64,000 nucleotides of DNA from Kribbella sp. NBC_01245 (lineage in GTDB: Bacteria; Actinomycetota; Actinomycetes; Propionibacteriales; Kribbellaceae). The stretch spans positions 2,976,001-3,040,000 of the forward strand of contig NZ_CP108487.1 in the NCBI RefSeq assembly GCF_036226525.1, written 5' to 3'. This document shows positions 17,757 through 27,758 of the stretch, in pieces; position 1 is the first letter of the stretch; each line of letters begins with the position of its first letter. A program made the position numbers and the translations under genes. Below the pieces are notes generated by a model, which saw only the letters and a program-made list of their open reading frames with translations, ran no database searches and was not told the DNA's origin.

Positions 17757-19139
17757 GTGGATCCCAAGGCCACATCCCGACTGACCACTTCCCGGCTGAC
17801 CACTTCCCGCCGCACGTTCATTCGCTTCACCGCCGGTGGTGCCATTGCCGCCGGGCTCGCCGCCTGCGGCACTTCCGGCCCGAAGACCTCGGGCGGCTCC
17901 TCCACCGGCGCGGGCGGCGGCGGAGCGTCGTACTGGTTCCTGACCGGCCAGCCTCAGCAGGCCATCCGTGAGGCCCAGGTCAAGCGGTTCAACGACGCGA
18001 ACGCCGATACCCAGATCAAGTTCACCGAGTTCCAGAACGACGCGTACAAGCAGAAGATCAAGACGGCGATCGGCGCGGGCCAGGGGCCGACGCTGATCTG
18101 GGGTTGGGGCGGCGGCGGCCTGAAGAGTTACGTCGACGCGGGCCAGGTAGAGGACCTCACCGACTGGTTCGGCCAGAACACCGCGCTCAAAGACCAGATC
18201 TTCCCGTCGGCCTTCGGCGCGGCCACTGTCAACGGCAAGATCTACGCGATGCCGGTCGAGACGACGACGCCGATCGTTCTCTACTGGAACAAGAGCGTCT
18301 TCGACCGGATCGGTGCCCAGCCGCCGCAATCGTGGGGCGACATCATGGATCTGGTGCCGAAGTTCAACGAGAAGGGCATCGCGCCGTTCTCGCTCGGCGG
18401 GCAGTCGCGCTGGACCAGCATGATGTGGCTGGAGTTCCTCTTCGACCGCATCGGCGGCAGCGAGGTCTTCCAGAACATCTTCGACGGCAAGCCGGACGCG
18501 TGGTCCGACCCGTCCGCGCTGAAGGCACTCGAGGAGATGCAGAAGCTGATCAAGGCGAACGGCTTCGTCAAGGGCTTCTCCTCGATCACCGCCGACTCGA
18601 ATGCCGACCAGGCCCTGCTCTACACCGGCAAGGCCGCGATGATGCTGCACGGCGCGTGGACGTACGGCGGCATGAAGGCCGATGGCGGCAACTTCGTCAA
18701 GGACGGCCACCTCGGCTACATGAACTTCCCGCCCGTCGACGGCGGTAAGGGCGACCCGAGCGACACGGTCGGCAACCCCGGGCAGTACCTCTCCATCTCC
18801 TCGAAGGCGAGCCAGCAGGAGAAGGACGTGGCCAAGAAGTTCCTCTCCACGGCGACGCTCGATGCCGCCTCGGTCGATGCCTGGATCGCGTCCGGCAGCG
18901 TGCCGGTGGTCAAGGGCACCGAGGCCAAGCTCAAGGCCGTCGCGGACACGAATGACGCCGCCTGGCTCAGCTTCGTGTACGACACGTCGAGCAAAGCGAA
19001 GAACTTCGCCCAGTCCTGGGACCAGGCGCTCAGCCCGACCGCCGCAGAGACCCTGCTCGACAACATCGCCAAGCTGTTCCAGCTGTCGGTATCGCCGCAG
19101 CAGTTCGCGGACAACCTGAACGCGGTGATCGGCAAGTGA
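17757..19139 (+). CDS. ABC sugar-binding lipoprotein (family 1), xylo-oligosaccharide importer
   Basis: A 460-residue solute-binding protein. The N-terminus TSRRTFIRFTAGGAIAAGLAAC combines a twin-arginine-like motif with a lipobox, so it is exported and lipid-anchored. The mature part is a family 1 extracellular binding protein (YWFLTGQPQQAIREAQVKRFNDANADTQIKFTEFQ..., VETTTPIVLYWNKSVFDRIGAQPPQSW). GTG start with GGAG seven bases upstream. The N-terminus has a duplicated LTTSR encoded by a 15-base tandem repeat. Its 3' end overlaps the next permease by GTGA, and the divergent GH3 and downstream xylA suggest xylobiose-type ligands. Confidence 0.9.
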   Translation: MDPKATSRLTTSRLTTSRRTFIRFTAGGAIAAGLAACGTSGPKTSGGSSTGAGGGGASYWFLTGQPQQAIREAQVKRFNDANADTQIKFTEFQNDAYKQKIKTAIGAGQGPTLIWGWGGGGLKSYVDAGQVEDLTDWFGQNTALKDQIFPSAFGAATVNGKIYAMPVETTTPIVLYWNKSVFDRIGAQPPQSWGDIMDLVPKFNEKGIAPFSLGGQSRWTSMMWLEFLFDRIGGSEVFQNIFDGKPDAWSDPSALKALEEMQKLIKANGFVKGFSSITADSNADQALLYTGKAAMMLHGAWTYGGMKADGGNFVKDGHLGYMNFPPVDGGKGDPSDTVGNPGQYLSISSKASQQEKDVAKKFLSTATLDAASVDAWIASGSVPVVKGTEAKLKAVADTNDAAWLSFVYDTSSKAKNFAQSWDQALSPTAAETLLDNIAKLFQLSVSPQQFADNLNAVIGK

Positions 19140-20041
19140 CGACGGCCGCTCCGCCCGCCGCCTCCTCCCGCGCCGGGCGGAGCGGCCCAGTCGCCTGGAT
19201 GGCGATCCCGGCCTTGGCGATCTTCGTGGTGTTCGGCGTTGTTCCGCTGTTCGGCGTACTGTTCCTGAGCTTCGCCCAGTGGGACGGCCTTGGTCCGATC
19301 AGCACGGCCGGCCTGTCCAACTGGCGTTCGGTGCTCAGCGATCCGGCGTTGCCGCACACGGTCCTGGTGACGTTCGAGGTGATGATCCTTTCGTGGATCG
19401 TGCAGACCCCGATGAGCCTTTTGCTCGGGGTCTTCCTCGCCGGCCGCCAGCGATACCGCGCGCTGCTGGCCGTTCTCTACTTCATCCCGCTGTTGCTCAG
19501 CTCGGCCGCGATCGCCATTACCTACAAGGCGCTCCTCGATCCCAACTTCGGACTCGGTCCCGGTCTGCACCTGGAGTTCCTGACCCAGGATTGGCTCGGG
19601 AAGGGCAATCTCGCTCTCGGCGTGGTCATCTTCGTCGTGTCGTGGCAGTTCATTCCGTTCCACTCGCTCATCTATCAAGGCGGAGTGCGGCAGATCCCGA
19701 CCACCATGTACGAGGCGGCGTCGATCGATGGCGCCGGCCGGATCCGCCAGTTCTTCAGCATCACCGTGCCGCAGCTGAAGTACACGATCATCACCTCGTC
19801 CACGTTGATGGTCGTCGGCTCACTGACCTTCTTCGACCTGATCTTCGTGCTGACCGCAGGCGGGCCCGGCGATGCCACCCGAGTGCTGGCGCTCGACATG
19901 TACAAGCGCGGATTCCAGGCGAACCTGATGGGCCCGGCCAGCGTCATCGCCGTACTGCTCGTGCTGCTCGGACTGGCCTTGGCGTTGTTGCTGCGCAGAC
20001 TCGGCGGCAGCACGACGGCCAGCCAACAGGAAGGAGCCTGA
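19136..20041 (+). CDS. ABC transporter permease 1 (MalF-like)
   Basis: A 301-residue permease with six predicted transmembrane helices and the cytoplasmic loop MYEAASIDGAGRIRQFFSITVPQL, the EAA motif (EAAxxDGA...G...P) that docks the ATPase. GTG start overlaps the stop of the binding-protein gene (GTGA), implying translational coupling. No ATPase is encoded in the cluster; in actinobacteria a shared MsiK-type ATPase usually serves such importers. Confidence 0.92.
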   Translation: MTTAAPPAASSRAGRSGPVAWMAIPALAIFVVFGVVPLFGVLFLSFAQWDGLGPISTAGLSNWRSVLSDPALPHTVLVTFEVMILSWIVQTPMSLLLGVFLAGRQRYRALLAVLYFIPLLLSSAAIAITYKALLDPNFGLGPGLHLEFLTQDWLGKGNLALGVVIFVVSWQFIPFHSLIYQGGVRQIPTTMYEAASIDGAGRIRQFFSITVPQLKYTIITSSTLMVVGSLTFFDLIFVLTAGGPGDATRVLALDMYKRGFQANLMGPASVIAVLLVLLGLALALLLRRLGGSTTASQQEGA

Positions 20042-20042
20042 G

Positions 20043-20921
20043 ATGGCCGTGGTGACCGTGACCACTCAGGGCGTGCAGGGCGGCAGGTCCCGGGTCCGGC
20101 GACTCCTCCAGCTGAACTGGTTCGGAGGCGCCGCGGGCTGGCTTTGGCTGGTGATCGTGCTGATCCCGCTGTACTGGATCGTCGTCACGAGCTTCAAGGA
20201 CCAGAGCGCGTACTTCACCCAGAACCCGTTCGCGTTGCCGTCGGAGCCGACGATGGCGAACTACAGCCTGGTGATCGAGTCCGACTTCCCGCGGTACTTC
20301 CTCAACAGCGTGATCGTCACGGCCGGCACGATCCTGCCCGCCGTCGCGATCGCCTTCATGGCGGCGTACGCCATCGTGCGCGGAGCCGGCAGCCGTTTCC
20401 TGGCGGGCGTCAACGGGCTTTTCCTGATGGGGTTGGCGATTCCGCTCCAGGCGACGATCATCCCGGTCTACTTGCTGATCATCCGGATGCGCATGTACGA
20501 CAGCCTGCTCGCGATCATCCTGCCGTCGATCGCGTTCTCGATCCCGCTGTCCATCCTGGTGCTGACGAACTTCATCCGCGATGTGCCGAAGGAACTCTTC
20601 GAGTCCATGCGCGTCGACGGCGCGAGCGAATGGGGCATGCTGATCGGCCTCGCCCTGCCGCTGACCCGGCCGGCGCTCGTGACGGTCAGCATCTACAACG
20701 GACTCGGCGTCTGGAACGGCTTCCTGCTGCCGTTGATCCTCACGCAGAGCCCCGACAAACGGACGCTTCCGCTCGCGCTGTGGACCTTCCAAGGCCAGTA
20801 CAGCGTCAACGTGCCCGCCGTACTCGCGTCGGTCGTGCTCACCACACTGCCGATCGTGATCCTGTACGCGCTCGGGCGGCGCCAACTGCTCAGCGGTCTT
20901 ACCGCCGGCTTCAGCAGATGA
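20043..20921 (+). CDS. ABC transporter permease 2 (MalG-like)
   Basis: A 292-residue permease starting one base after the stop of permease 1. Six predicted helices; EAA-type loop [29 protein letters not shown] near residue 180-210. It ends in ATGA, shared with a possible upstream start for xylA. Completes the membrane channel of the sugar importer. Confidence 0.92.
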   Translation: MAVVTVTTQGVQGGRSRVRRLLQLNWFGGAAGWLWLVIVLIPLYWIVVTSFKDQSAYFTQNPFALPSEPTMANYSLVIESDFPRYFLNSVIVTAGTILPAVAIAFMAAYAIVRGAGSRFLAGVNGLFLMGLAIPLQATIIPVYLLIIRMRMYDSLLAIILPSIAFSIPLSILVLTNFIRDVPKELFESMRVDGASEWGMLIGLALPLTRPALVTVSIYNGLGVWNGFLLPLILTQSPDKRTLPLALWTFQGQYSVNVPAVLASVVLTTLPIVILYALGRRQLLSGLTAGFSR

Positions 20922-20950
20922 CTTTTATTAAGAGAGATGAGGCCCCACCT

Positions 20951-22111
20951 ATGCCCGAATTCACGCCTACTTGTGAGGACAAGTTCTCCTTCGGCTTGTG
21001 GACGGTCGGCTGGCAAGGCGTCGACGTCTTCGGTGGCGCGGTTCGGCCGGAGCTGGACGCGGCCGAAGCCGTTCACAAGTTGAGTGAGCTTGGCGCCTAC
21101 GGCATCACCTTCCACGACAATGACCTGTTCCCCTTCGGTTGTACGGCCGCCGAGCGGGATGCCCGGCTGAAGTCCTTCCGGGTGGCGCTGGACGAGACCG
21201 GGCTCGTGGTGCCGATGGTGACGACCAACTTGTTCTCGCATCCCGTCTTCCGCGATGGCGGTTTCACCAACAACGACCGCGACGTACGGCGTTTCGCGAT
21301 TCGCAAGGCCGCCGACCAGCTCGACCTCGCGGCCGAACTCGGCGCCGAGACGTTCGTCGCGTGGGGTGGCCGGGAAGGCGCCGAGTCGGGTGCGGCGAAG
21401 GACATCCGGGCGGCGCTCGATCGGTACAAGGAGGCGTTCGACGTCCTCGGCTCGTACGCGATCGAGCAGGGGTACGACATCCGCTTCGCGATCGAGCCGA
21501 AGCCGAACGAACCGCGCGGCGACATCCTTTTGCCGACGATCGGCCATGCGCTCGCGTTCATCGAGGAGCTGGAGCACTCCGAACGGGTCGGCCTCAATCC
21601 CGAGGTGGGGCACGAGGAGATGGCCGGCCTCAACTACGCGCACGGACTCGCGCAGGCGTTGTGGCACGGCAAGCTCTTCCACGCCGACCTCAACGGGCAG
21701 ACGGGACCACGCTTCGACCAGGACCTGCGGTTCGGCGCCGGCAATGCGCGAGGCGCGTTCTGGACGGTCGACGTACTGGAGAACGGCGGGTACGACGGGC
21801 CGCGGCACTTCGACTTCAAGCCGCCGCGTACCGAGGACATGGACGGCGTCTGGGTATCGGCGGCGGCCTGCATGCGCAACTATCTGGTGCTGCGCGAGAA
21901 AGTACGGGCCTTCCGCAACGATCCCGACGTCCAGCAAGCCCTGCTCGACGCACGCCTCGACCAACTGGCCAAGCCAACCCTCGGCCCGGGCGAGACGGTC
22001 GCGACCTTGCGCGCCGAGGACTTCGATCCCGACGAGGCCGGCCGTCGCGGCATGGCGTTCGAATACCTGGACCAGCTAGCCCTCGACCACCTCTACGGCG
22101 TACGTCGCTGA
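20951..22111 (+). CDS. xylA: Xylose isomerase
   Basis: A 386-residue enzyme converting D-xylose to D-xylulose. All family landmarks are visible: [16 protein letters not shown] (catalytic His about 55 with Asp 58), [13 protein letters not shown] (metal-ligand Glu and Lys), [12 protein letters not shown] (ligand Glu and His), [17 protein letters not shown] and HFDFKPPR. Length matches the short actinobacterial class. The ATG at 20951 is preferred because GATGAGG precedes it and the protein then begins like its relatives. An in-frame ATG at 20918, overlapping the permease stop (ATGA), would add 11 residues. Last gene of the operon; no xylulokinase in the window. Confidence 0.95.
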   Translation: MPEFTPTCEDKFSFGLWTVGWQGVDVFGGAVRPELDAAEAVHKLSELGAYGITFHDNDLFPFGCTAAERDARLKSFRVALDETGLVVPMVTTNLFSHPVFRDGGFTNNDRDVRRFAIRKAADQLDLAAELGAETFVAWGGREGAESGAAKDIRAALDRYKEAFDVLGSYAIEQGYDIRFAIEPKPNEPRGDILLPTIGHALAFIEELEHSERVGLNPEVGHEEMAGLNYAHGLAQALWHGKLFHADLNGQTGPRFDQDLRFGAGNARGAFWTVDVLENGGYDGPRHFDFKPPRTEDMDGVWVSAAACMRNYLVLREKVRAFRNDPDVQQALLDARLDQLAKPTLGPGETVATLRAEDFDPDEAGRRGMAFEYLDQLALDHLYGVRR

Positions 22112-22167
22112 GTCTTACCGGCTCGGCGTCCGTGACAGGGTGAGGGGCGGGCCGCTTAACTGGCGTA

Positions 22168-24102
22168 GTGCCAGCCGACGCCGCGCCCCCACCCGTGCGG
22201 CCTAACGCGTCCCGGCGGCTCGTGCGCGCCAGGCGTGCCTGGCGTAATAGCGCCGCTCGTCACGAGCTGGCCCAACGGCGACTGAACCTCCACGGGCTGC
22301 CACGCACGTCCCGGCGCCTCCTTCTCGGTGCGGGGTTGGTCGGTATCGCTCTCGCCGTTCTGCTGTTGGTCGAGGTTGCACGCGGCAACCAAGCCCCCGA
22401 CCTCGCGGCGACGGTCGAGCTCGTGACCCACGACTGGCCTACCGCGCTCGTATTGGGTCTCCTCGCCGGCTTCGCCGTCACCCAGGTGCTGGTGATGCGC
22501 CTGGCGGCAGTGTCGACCCGAACTCGTCGTGTCGTGCTGGCCGTGCTCGGTGGGCTGATGGGACTGATCCCGCCGGCGACAGCTCTTCGAAACCTGCATG
22601 GCATAGGCGAGATCTACCGCGACGAGCCGTCCGCCGCGTTCTGGGTCGGAGTATTGGCGCTTGCGCTCGGGGGGTTCGCAACGGTGGTCGGAGTCATCCT
22701 CGCGGTCGGACTAGGCCGTACGGCCTGGGCGTACTTGGTGGTTCTGCCACTCGTTCTGTACGCCGTCGGTTACCTCGGGGTGCTGATCGCGGGCAGCGAG
22801 TTCTCGGGTTCAATCGACAACCGGTTCCCCGAAAGCCTGCCCGTGGCGGCCGCCGTGGCGAACGGCGTCGTCATGACAGGCTTTGGTGTTGCCGGCATCG
22901 GTCTGGCCGTGACGTTGTGGCAGGCGATCGAGGCCGCCCGCGGCACCCGTGACGCCGTCGGCGCAGCAGGTGTCTTCGTCTCGCGTTGGGCTAGGAAGCG
23001 GCGCGACCGGCCCGGGCTGTGGCTTCTCCTCGCTTCCCTACTAGCGGCGAAGCTGGTCTGGATCGCGCTGGGCGTCTCAGGCGTTCTGCCCCGGCTGGCA
23101 GGCGGTGGACTCGACGTGTGGTCGGACATCAGCGGCGACGGCTGGGTCTCGTGGTTGGTGGCCTTTGCCCTCGGGGTGCTGGTCGTGGTCTGGCTGGGCC
23201 GGGGCTCCCCCGGTCCACGCGAAGGCGCCGACCTGGTGCTGGCGATTGCACTCGTCGTGGGCGGTTTGGCCCTTGCCGAGATCGCCTTCCAGGGTTTGGC
23301 CTTTGTTGCGCGGTTGGGACTCGGTGACTGGGCGCTGGCAGCCGCGCGCAACGTCGACGGGATGCAGCCCTGGGCCACGGTCCTCGTGATCGCGCTGGCG
23401 TGCGTTGGCGCGGTGATGCGCTGGTTGGCCGGCGATCGGGGCGCGGGCACCTTGTTCCTCGCCGCTTTCGGTCTGTGGGGAGTGATCCGGCTGCCCGCGA
23501 TGGTCTGGGATTTGGCGCGCTACCCCTGGTTCCCCTGGGGGTTCTCGTTGCCCAGCGAGTCGGAGTACGGCGCCCACGCCGGTTGGGTGGCCGTCGCCAC
23601 CCTCGACCTCGCGCTTACGGTCCTGCTCCTCGGTGCCGCACTGGCTGCGCTCAGCGGGCGCCTGCGGATCCGCCTCGTCCCTTTGCTGGTGGTCGCGTTG
23701 GCCAGCACCATCGTCGCGTACCCGGCCGGGCTGGTCGATCTCGTCCTGTTGAGCGGAATCGGGAACGGCATCGCGTTCGTGCTGCCGCTCGCGTACCTCT
23801 TCCTGTTCGACGCCACCGGCCTGAACAAGGCGAGCGACGTACGCGAGGCCAGGCTGCTGCGTGTGTTCGCGCTTACGGCACTGGCGCTGACCGTCGGCGT
23901 ACTCCGCGCGTACTTCGGTGACCCCGTCGCGGCTCAGGACGTGGAACTGGCGGCCAGCCTGCTCCTCGTACCGGCCCTGGTGATGTCGATCGTCACAATG
24001 GTCGCCCGCCCACCGGCCGCCGCGCCCACACCCGCGCGGGCGCACCACCCGTCGCCAGCCGGAACGTCAGCCGCCGATCTCGGTGCTCACCGCCACGCGT
24101 AG
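22168..24102 (+). CDS. Large polytopic membrane protein, unrecognised
   Basis: A 644-residue protein with a basic N-terminus (RRLVRARRAWRNSAARHELAQRR) and about 14-16 hydrophobic segments over the remaining length, alternating with short loops. Charged, substrate-binding or nucleotide-binding motifs are not apparent. GTG start is tentative; there is no clear Shine-Dalgarno and it could be leaderless. Its 3' end overlaps the convergent lipoprotein gene by 36 bases. No function proposed. Confidence 0.65.
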   Translation: MPADAAPPPVRPNASRRLVRARRAWRNSAARHELAQRRLNLHGLPRTSRRLLLGAGLVGIALAVLLLVEVARGNQAPDLAATVELVTHDWPTALVLGLLAGFAVTQVLVMRLAAVSTRTRRVVLAVLGGLMGLIPPATALRNLHGIGEIYRDEPSAAFWVGVLALALGGFATVVGVILAVGLGRTAWAYLVVLPLVLYAVGYLGVLIAGSEFSGSIDNRFPESLPVAAAVANGVVMTGFGVAGIGLAVTLWQAIEAARGTRDAVGAAGVFVSRWARKRRDRPGLWLLLASLLAAKLVWIALGVSGVLPRLAGGGLDVWSDISGDGWVSWLVAFALGVLVVVWLGRGSPGPREGADLVLAIALVVGGLALAEIAFQGLAFVARLGLGDWALAAARNVDGMQPWATVLVIALACVGAVMRWLAGDRGAGTLFLAAFGLWGVIRLPAMVWDLARYPWFPWGFSLPSESEYGAHAGWVAVATLDLALTVLLLGAALAALSGRLRIRLVPLLVVALASTIVAYPAGLVDLVLLSGIGNGIAFVLPLAYLFLFDATGLNKASDVREARLLRVFALTALALTVGVLRAYFGDPVAAQDVELAASLLLVPALVMSIVTMVARPPAAAPTPARAHHPSPAGTSAADLGAHRHA

Positions 24103-24753
24103 CGGCACCGCTTCACGATCGATCTCGAGCTTCTCGAGTGCCGTTCGCACCACCCCCATCAGGTAAGCCGGATCGTCCCCGCGGACAGTCAACCAGACCA
24201 CCGTGCTGCGGCCGCCGTCGACGAGGATCGCGCGGACCTCGTCGGCAAACGGCCCCTCGCAGTCGCGCATGACGTGCGCGCGGCCGTAGTAGCCGTTCCC
24301 CTCAACCGGACGAATCGCGTCCTGGGTACAGCCGTCGGACAGGTTGAACCGCTCCATCTCCCCCAGCGCGGTCTGGATATGCCCAAACGTGTAGAGCGTT
24401 CGCCGCGTAGCGTCATCGCCCAAGAACTCGTTGAGCTGCGTCAGACTCGCGTATACGGTCATCCGCTCAGCGCCACCGTCGCGCACGTGCAGACCCTCTC
24501 CCTCCGGCTTGGTCAACCGAAACGATGTGCCAGTCCATCCCTCGGGAGCGACCGTGCTGACCGCACCAGATGAGCTCTCGACCTGCTCGCTCCGAACCGG
24601 CTCCTCTGCCGCACACGCCACGAGAACGACACACAGCCCCGCACCGAACACCGCCCGGCGCGCCCATACCCGGCACGCCCAGGCACGCTCTAATCCCTCC
24701 GAACCGCCGGTGTCCCCTCCGGCTCGCCGCGAGTGCCCGCGGCGCGCGTTCAC
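24067..24753 (-). CDS. Predicted lipoprotein, coupled to the upstream lipoprotein gene
   Basis: A 228-residue protein. GTG at 24753 overlaps the stop of the upstream gene (GTGA), which decides the start. A hydrophobic segment ending in Cys (RRAVFGAGLCVVLVAC-AAEEP) around residue 48 looks like a lipobox after an unusually long basic N-terminus; a start nearer the hydrophobic segment is possible. The globular part (WTGTSFRLTKPEGEGLHVRDGGAERMTVYASL...) contains two Cys and resembles no family I can name. It probably works with its neighbour at the membrane. Confidence 0.7.
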   Translation of the reverse strand: MNARRGHSRRAGGDTGGSEGLERAWACRVWARRAVFGAGLCVVLVACAAEEPVRSEQVESSSGAVSTVAPEGWTGTSFRLTKPEGEGLHVRDGGAERMTVYASLTQLNEFLGDDATRRTLYTFGHIQTALGEMERFNLSDGCTQDAIRPVEGNGYYGRAHVMRDCEGPFADEVRAILVDGGRSTVVWLTVRGDDPAYLMGVVRTALEKLEIDREAVPLRVAVSTEIGG

Positions 24754-25760
24754 GGTTTCACTCCGAGTCCCTCGATGGCTCGCCGAAGCAGGCTCTGCGC
24801 CAGTTCCTCGGACGGACGCTGCGCCGCGACCACCACGGTGACGACCGTGTCGTCCACCAGGGCGCTCATCCCAAGGAACTGGAGCCCGATCTCCTGATCC
24901 ACTCGGCGCCAGGCGACCGTACGCACCGAGAGCTCCGGGGCTTCGCCGGACATCCAGCGGGCCTGCTGCCCCGGAACGCCGGGCAACTCCAGGGCACAGG
25001 TGATGGCGCGGACATCGACCACATCGAAGTACGCGTAGGCCGCCGACCAGGTACGCCACGTCTTGACCTGCACCTGCACGACCGTGCCCGCACCAGTAAC
25101 CCAGTCCTTCCCCACCGAAGTCGCCGAACCACCGAGGTCCGCCAGCATGTCGCGCGTCTCGAGCTCCGGCCGGCAGAGGAAGTCGCCCGGAGGGATCCTC
25201 AACTGCCGGTCTGTTCCGTCAACACTGGAAGCGTTGAGCAGCCCGCTCTCGGCGCGCTCCGTCCGAGTGGCGCCGGATGACTCCACGTTGGCCGCAGCCG
25301 TCTTGAGCACCAACTGCCAGAGCGCTCGCGACGATCGCAGCATGTCCCGCAGTGCCGTCCCACAGGCTGCCGCCTCGCAGCTCGCGGTAACCCTGGCGGC
25401 GGGCCGCACCCGGTCGATGGTCCAGTCGAGCGCTTCGGCGTACGTCGGGGCTGCCGCGGACTCGGGCGATCCGGCCTTGTCGACGGCCGTACGCAGGTTG
25501 CTGACCGCTTGTCCGAGGTCGCTGCCCCACGCGTGAGCACGCCTAACAGTGCCCCGACCATCCAGGGCCTGCAGCTCCTTCAGGACGCCGACGTACGCGA
25601 CCGACCACTTGTCCGCCTCGTCGTCCCAGCGATCCATCCAGTCGACGAGCTTCTGGTACTCGGTCTTCTGACTGGCGAGCCCCGCACCCGGATCGGTGTC
25701 GCATGACCACACCAGCCCGAGCAGCATCAACAGAGCTAGGAGACCCGCGCGACGAGCCAT
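24750..25760 (-). CDS. Predicted lipoprotein
   Basis: A 336-residue protein starting MARRAGLLALLMLLGLVWSC, a short signal peptide with a lipobox. The first half is helical and acidic (KTEYQKLVDWMDRWDDEADKWSVAYVGVL), the second half strand-rich (VQVQVKTWRTWSAAYAYFDVVDVRAITCALELPG...). The C-terminal half resembles in pattern the domain of the coupled downstream lipoprotein, both ending with a helix of the ALEKL/AIEGL type. First gene of a two-gene unit. Confidence 0.7.
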   Translation of the reverse strand: MARRAGLLALLMLLGLVWSCDTDPGAGLASQKTEYQKLVDWMDRWDDEADKWSVAYVGVLKELQALDGRGTVRRAHAWGSDLGQAVSNLRTAVDKAGSPESAAAPTYAEALDWTIDRVRPAARVTASCEAAACGTALRDMLRSSRALWQLVLKTAAANVESSGATRTERAESGLLNASSVDGTDRQLRIPPGDFLCRPELETRDMLADLGGSATSVGKDWVTGAGTVVQVQVKTWRTWSAAYAYFDVVDVRAITCALELPGVPGQQARWMSGEAPELSVRTVAWRRVDQEIGLQFLGMSALVDDTVVTVVVAAQRPSEELAQSLLRRAIEGLGVKP

Positions 25761-25904
25761 GTCTCATCGTATCGCGCAGGCACCCACGCACTCCCGAACA
25801 AAGCAAAGCCCACGGCGACGTACTCACAGAACTCACCCAGCCGCGCGGATCGCCTCGGAATGACGGCCGCGGCCCCACTCAGTCCCCAGCCAACCCGGGC
25901 AAGG

Positions 25905-26783
25905 CTAGGCGGCGTACTCGCGGAGGGCGTTGTGGCAGCGGCGTTTGAGGTCGCGCAGCGCGGCGGTTTCTATGCGTTTCACCTCCGTCATGGATAGGCG
26001 CAGGGCATCGGCGGTCTCCTGCAGGGTGAACTGGTCGGAACCGGCCAGACCGAATCGCAAGGCCAGCACCGTCTGCGCCCGCTCGTCGAGGAACGCGAGC
26101 TGATGACCGACGTCCCGACGGATACCGGCTAGGGCCACCAGCCGATCGTCGTCAACCGGTTGGTCGACGTCCGTGGCGTCGAGGGACTCGGGTTTGAGGC
26201 GCCAGGCATAGGCCCGCTCGACCCGGGCGAGGCTGAGCGAGGTGGCGTCGGCGAGCTCGGCCTTGTTCGGTTCGCGGCCCAGATACTGGGTCAGCTCGCG
26301 CCTGGTCGTCGTGACCCGGGCCGAGTCCATACAGGCCTGGGCGGGCATCCGGACCAGGCGCGACCGATCCGCGATGGCCCGGCCGATCGCCTGTCTGATC
26401 CACCAGATGGCGTACGTCGAGAAGCGATAACCACGCCGATGGTCATACCTCTCGACGGCTCGCATCAGACCGACGTTGCCCTCCTGGATGAGGTCGAGCG
26501 GGGACATCCCTTGCCCGACGTACCGCTTGGCGAGGGAAACGACCAGCCGCAGGTTTCCCTCGATCAGACGGGCGCGGGCGCGTTCACCTGCCAACACCAC
26601 TCCCGGCAACTCGGCCGTGGTGTCCCCCGCGGCCAGCCGGTCGGCGGCGAGCAGACCCGCCTCGATCCAGAAGCAGAGCTCGCCGACCTCTTCCAGCGTC
26701 AGCACCTCTTGCCGCCCGATCCCGCGCAGATAACTCACCAACGCGTCTGCGTCGGCAGGCTCACAATCCAGTGGTAGCGCCAT
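25905..26783 (-). CDS. RNA polymerase sigma factor, sigma-70 group 2 type
   Basis: A 292-residue sigma factor. Region 1.2/2.1 is followed by region 2 (NLRLVVSLAKRYVGQGMSPLDLIQEGNVGLMRAVERYDHRRGYRFSTYAIWWIRQAIGRAIADRSRLVRMP), region 3, and region 4 with the HTH LQETADALRLSMTEVKRIETAALRDLKRR. The near-consensus region 2.4/3.0 and lack of a long N-terminus indicate a non-essential HrdB/SigA-like factor (HrdD/SigB class). GGGAGG lies six bases before ATG. No anti-sigma gene is adjacent. Confidence 0.92.
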   Translation of the reverse strand: MALPLDCEPADADALVSYLRGIGRQEVLTLEEVGELCFWIEAGLLAADRLAAGDTTAELPGVVLAGERARARLIEGNLRLVVSLAKRYVGQGMSPLDLIQEGNVGLMRAVERYDHRRGYRFSTYAIWWIRQAIGRAIADRSRLVRMPAQACMDSARVTTTRRELTQYLGREPNKAELADATSLSLARVERAYAWRLKPESLDATDVDQPVDDDRLVALAGIRRDVGHQLAFLDERAQTVLALRFGLAGSDQFTLQETADALRLSMTEVKRIETAALRDLKRRCHNALREYAA

Positions 26784-26913
26784 CCGGAACCTCCCAATCC
26801 CCGAAGTTGTCTCCTAGGGAGGGTGCCGCGAAATGACCCTTCGTGGCGCAGTGACTTTCTGACCTGTTGACAACTCGCCACCGAGCGCCAGGCCTTGTGG
26901 ATAACGTCCGCGG

Positions 26914-27723
26914 TCAGTTCGGCTTTTGTGCTTCGATGAGAAAACGCTCGCTCGTCGCGGCGAACGAGCCCTCGGCACGGATCACCCGATCCAGCTCCGC
27001 CAGGCGTTCGCGGTACTGGCCCACCGTGAAGCCCGGCACGATCCAGATCACCTTGCGAAGGAAGTGCACAACGGCAGCGATATCGAAGAACTCCATCGGC
27101 AACGACTCCGGCCGTACGTCGAGGACGGACAGGCCCACCGCCTGCGCGTCGGCGACCGCGCGCTGGGGATCGCGTTCGAGGCCGACCGGCTGCGGCCCCA
27201 TCATGAAGTCGGTCAGTTCGCGGACCGAGCCGGCTCCGACCTGTTGCGAAAGGTAGGTGCCGCCCGGCCGTAGCACGCGCGCGATTTCCGGCCAGATCAC
27301 CACGGTCGGATGCCGGCTGACGACCAGGTCGAAGCTTTCCGACTCGAACGGCAGATCCTCGTGGTCCGCCACCTCGACGACGACCCCACCCAGCGGCGCG
27401 AGGTTGCGGCGCGAGACCGCGAGGTTGGGCGGCCAGGACTCGGTCGCGACCAGGCGCTCGGGTGCGACCGGGATGCTCGCGAGCACCTCGCCACCACCCG
27501 TCTGCAGGTCGAGCGCGGCCGACACGTGCGCCATCCGCTCACCGATCAGCCGGGCATAGCCCCAACTCGGCCGCTGCTCGGTCGCCCGTCCGTCGAACCA
27601 GGAGAAGTCCCATCCCGCCGTCGGCACCGCCTCGCCCTCGGCCAGCAACTCCTCGAACGACGCCTCGCTCGGGCGAACCGTCGCGGGCGCATCGACGGCG
27701 TGAGCGTTCTCTGGCCTGGTCAT
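26914..27723 (-). CDS. SAM-dependent methyltransferase, class I
   Basis: A 269-residue protein with a Rossmann-type core: ALDLQTGGGEVLASI (motif I), VVEVADHEDLPFESESFDLVVSRHPTVVIWPEIARVLRPGGTYLSQQ (motifs II-IV including the FDLVVSRH strand and the LRPGG turn). The C-terminal part (VVHFLRKVIWIVPGFTVGQYRERLAEL) probably covers the acceptor. Substrate unknown. It is read away from dnaG with a 23-bp tandem repeat just upstream. Confidence 0.85.
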   Translation of the reverse strand: MTRPENAHAVDAPATVRPSEASFEELLAEGEAVPTAGWDFSWFDGRATEQRPSWGYARLIGERMAHVSAALDLQTGGGEVLASIPVAPERLVATESWPPNLAVSRRNLAPLGGVVVEVADHEDLPFESESFDLVVSRHPTVVIWPEIARVLRPGGTYLSQQVGAGSVRELTDFMMGPQPVGLERDPQRAVADAQAVGLSVLDVRPESLPMEFFDIAAVVHFLRKVIWIVPGFTVGQYRERLAELDRVIRAEGSFAATSERFLIEAQKPN

Positions 27724-27758
27724 GGCGACCAGTCTTGCCGGGCATCGACAACCTCGGC

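Noticed and set aside
20918..20950. Upstream ATG for xylA overlapping the permease stop
   Set aside because: Possible by coupling, but the 11 extra residues are not seen in typical xylose isomerases and a ribosome site precedes the ATG at 20951.
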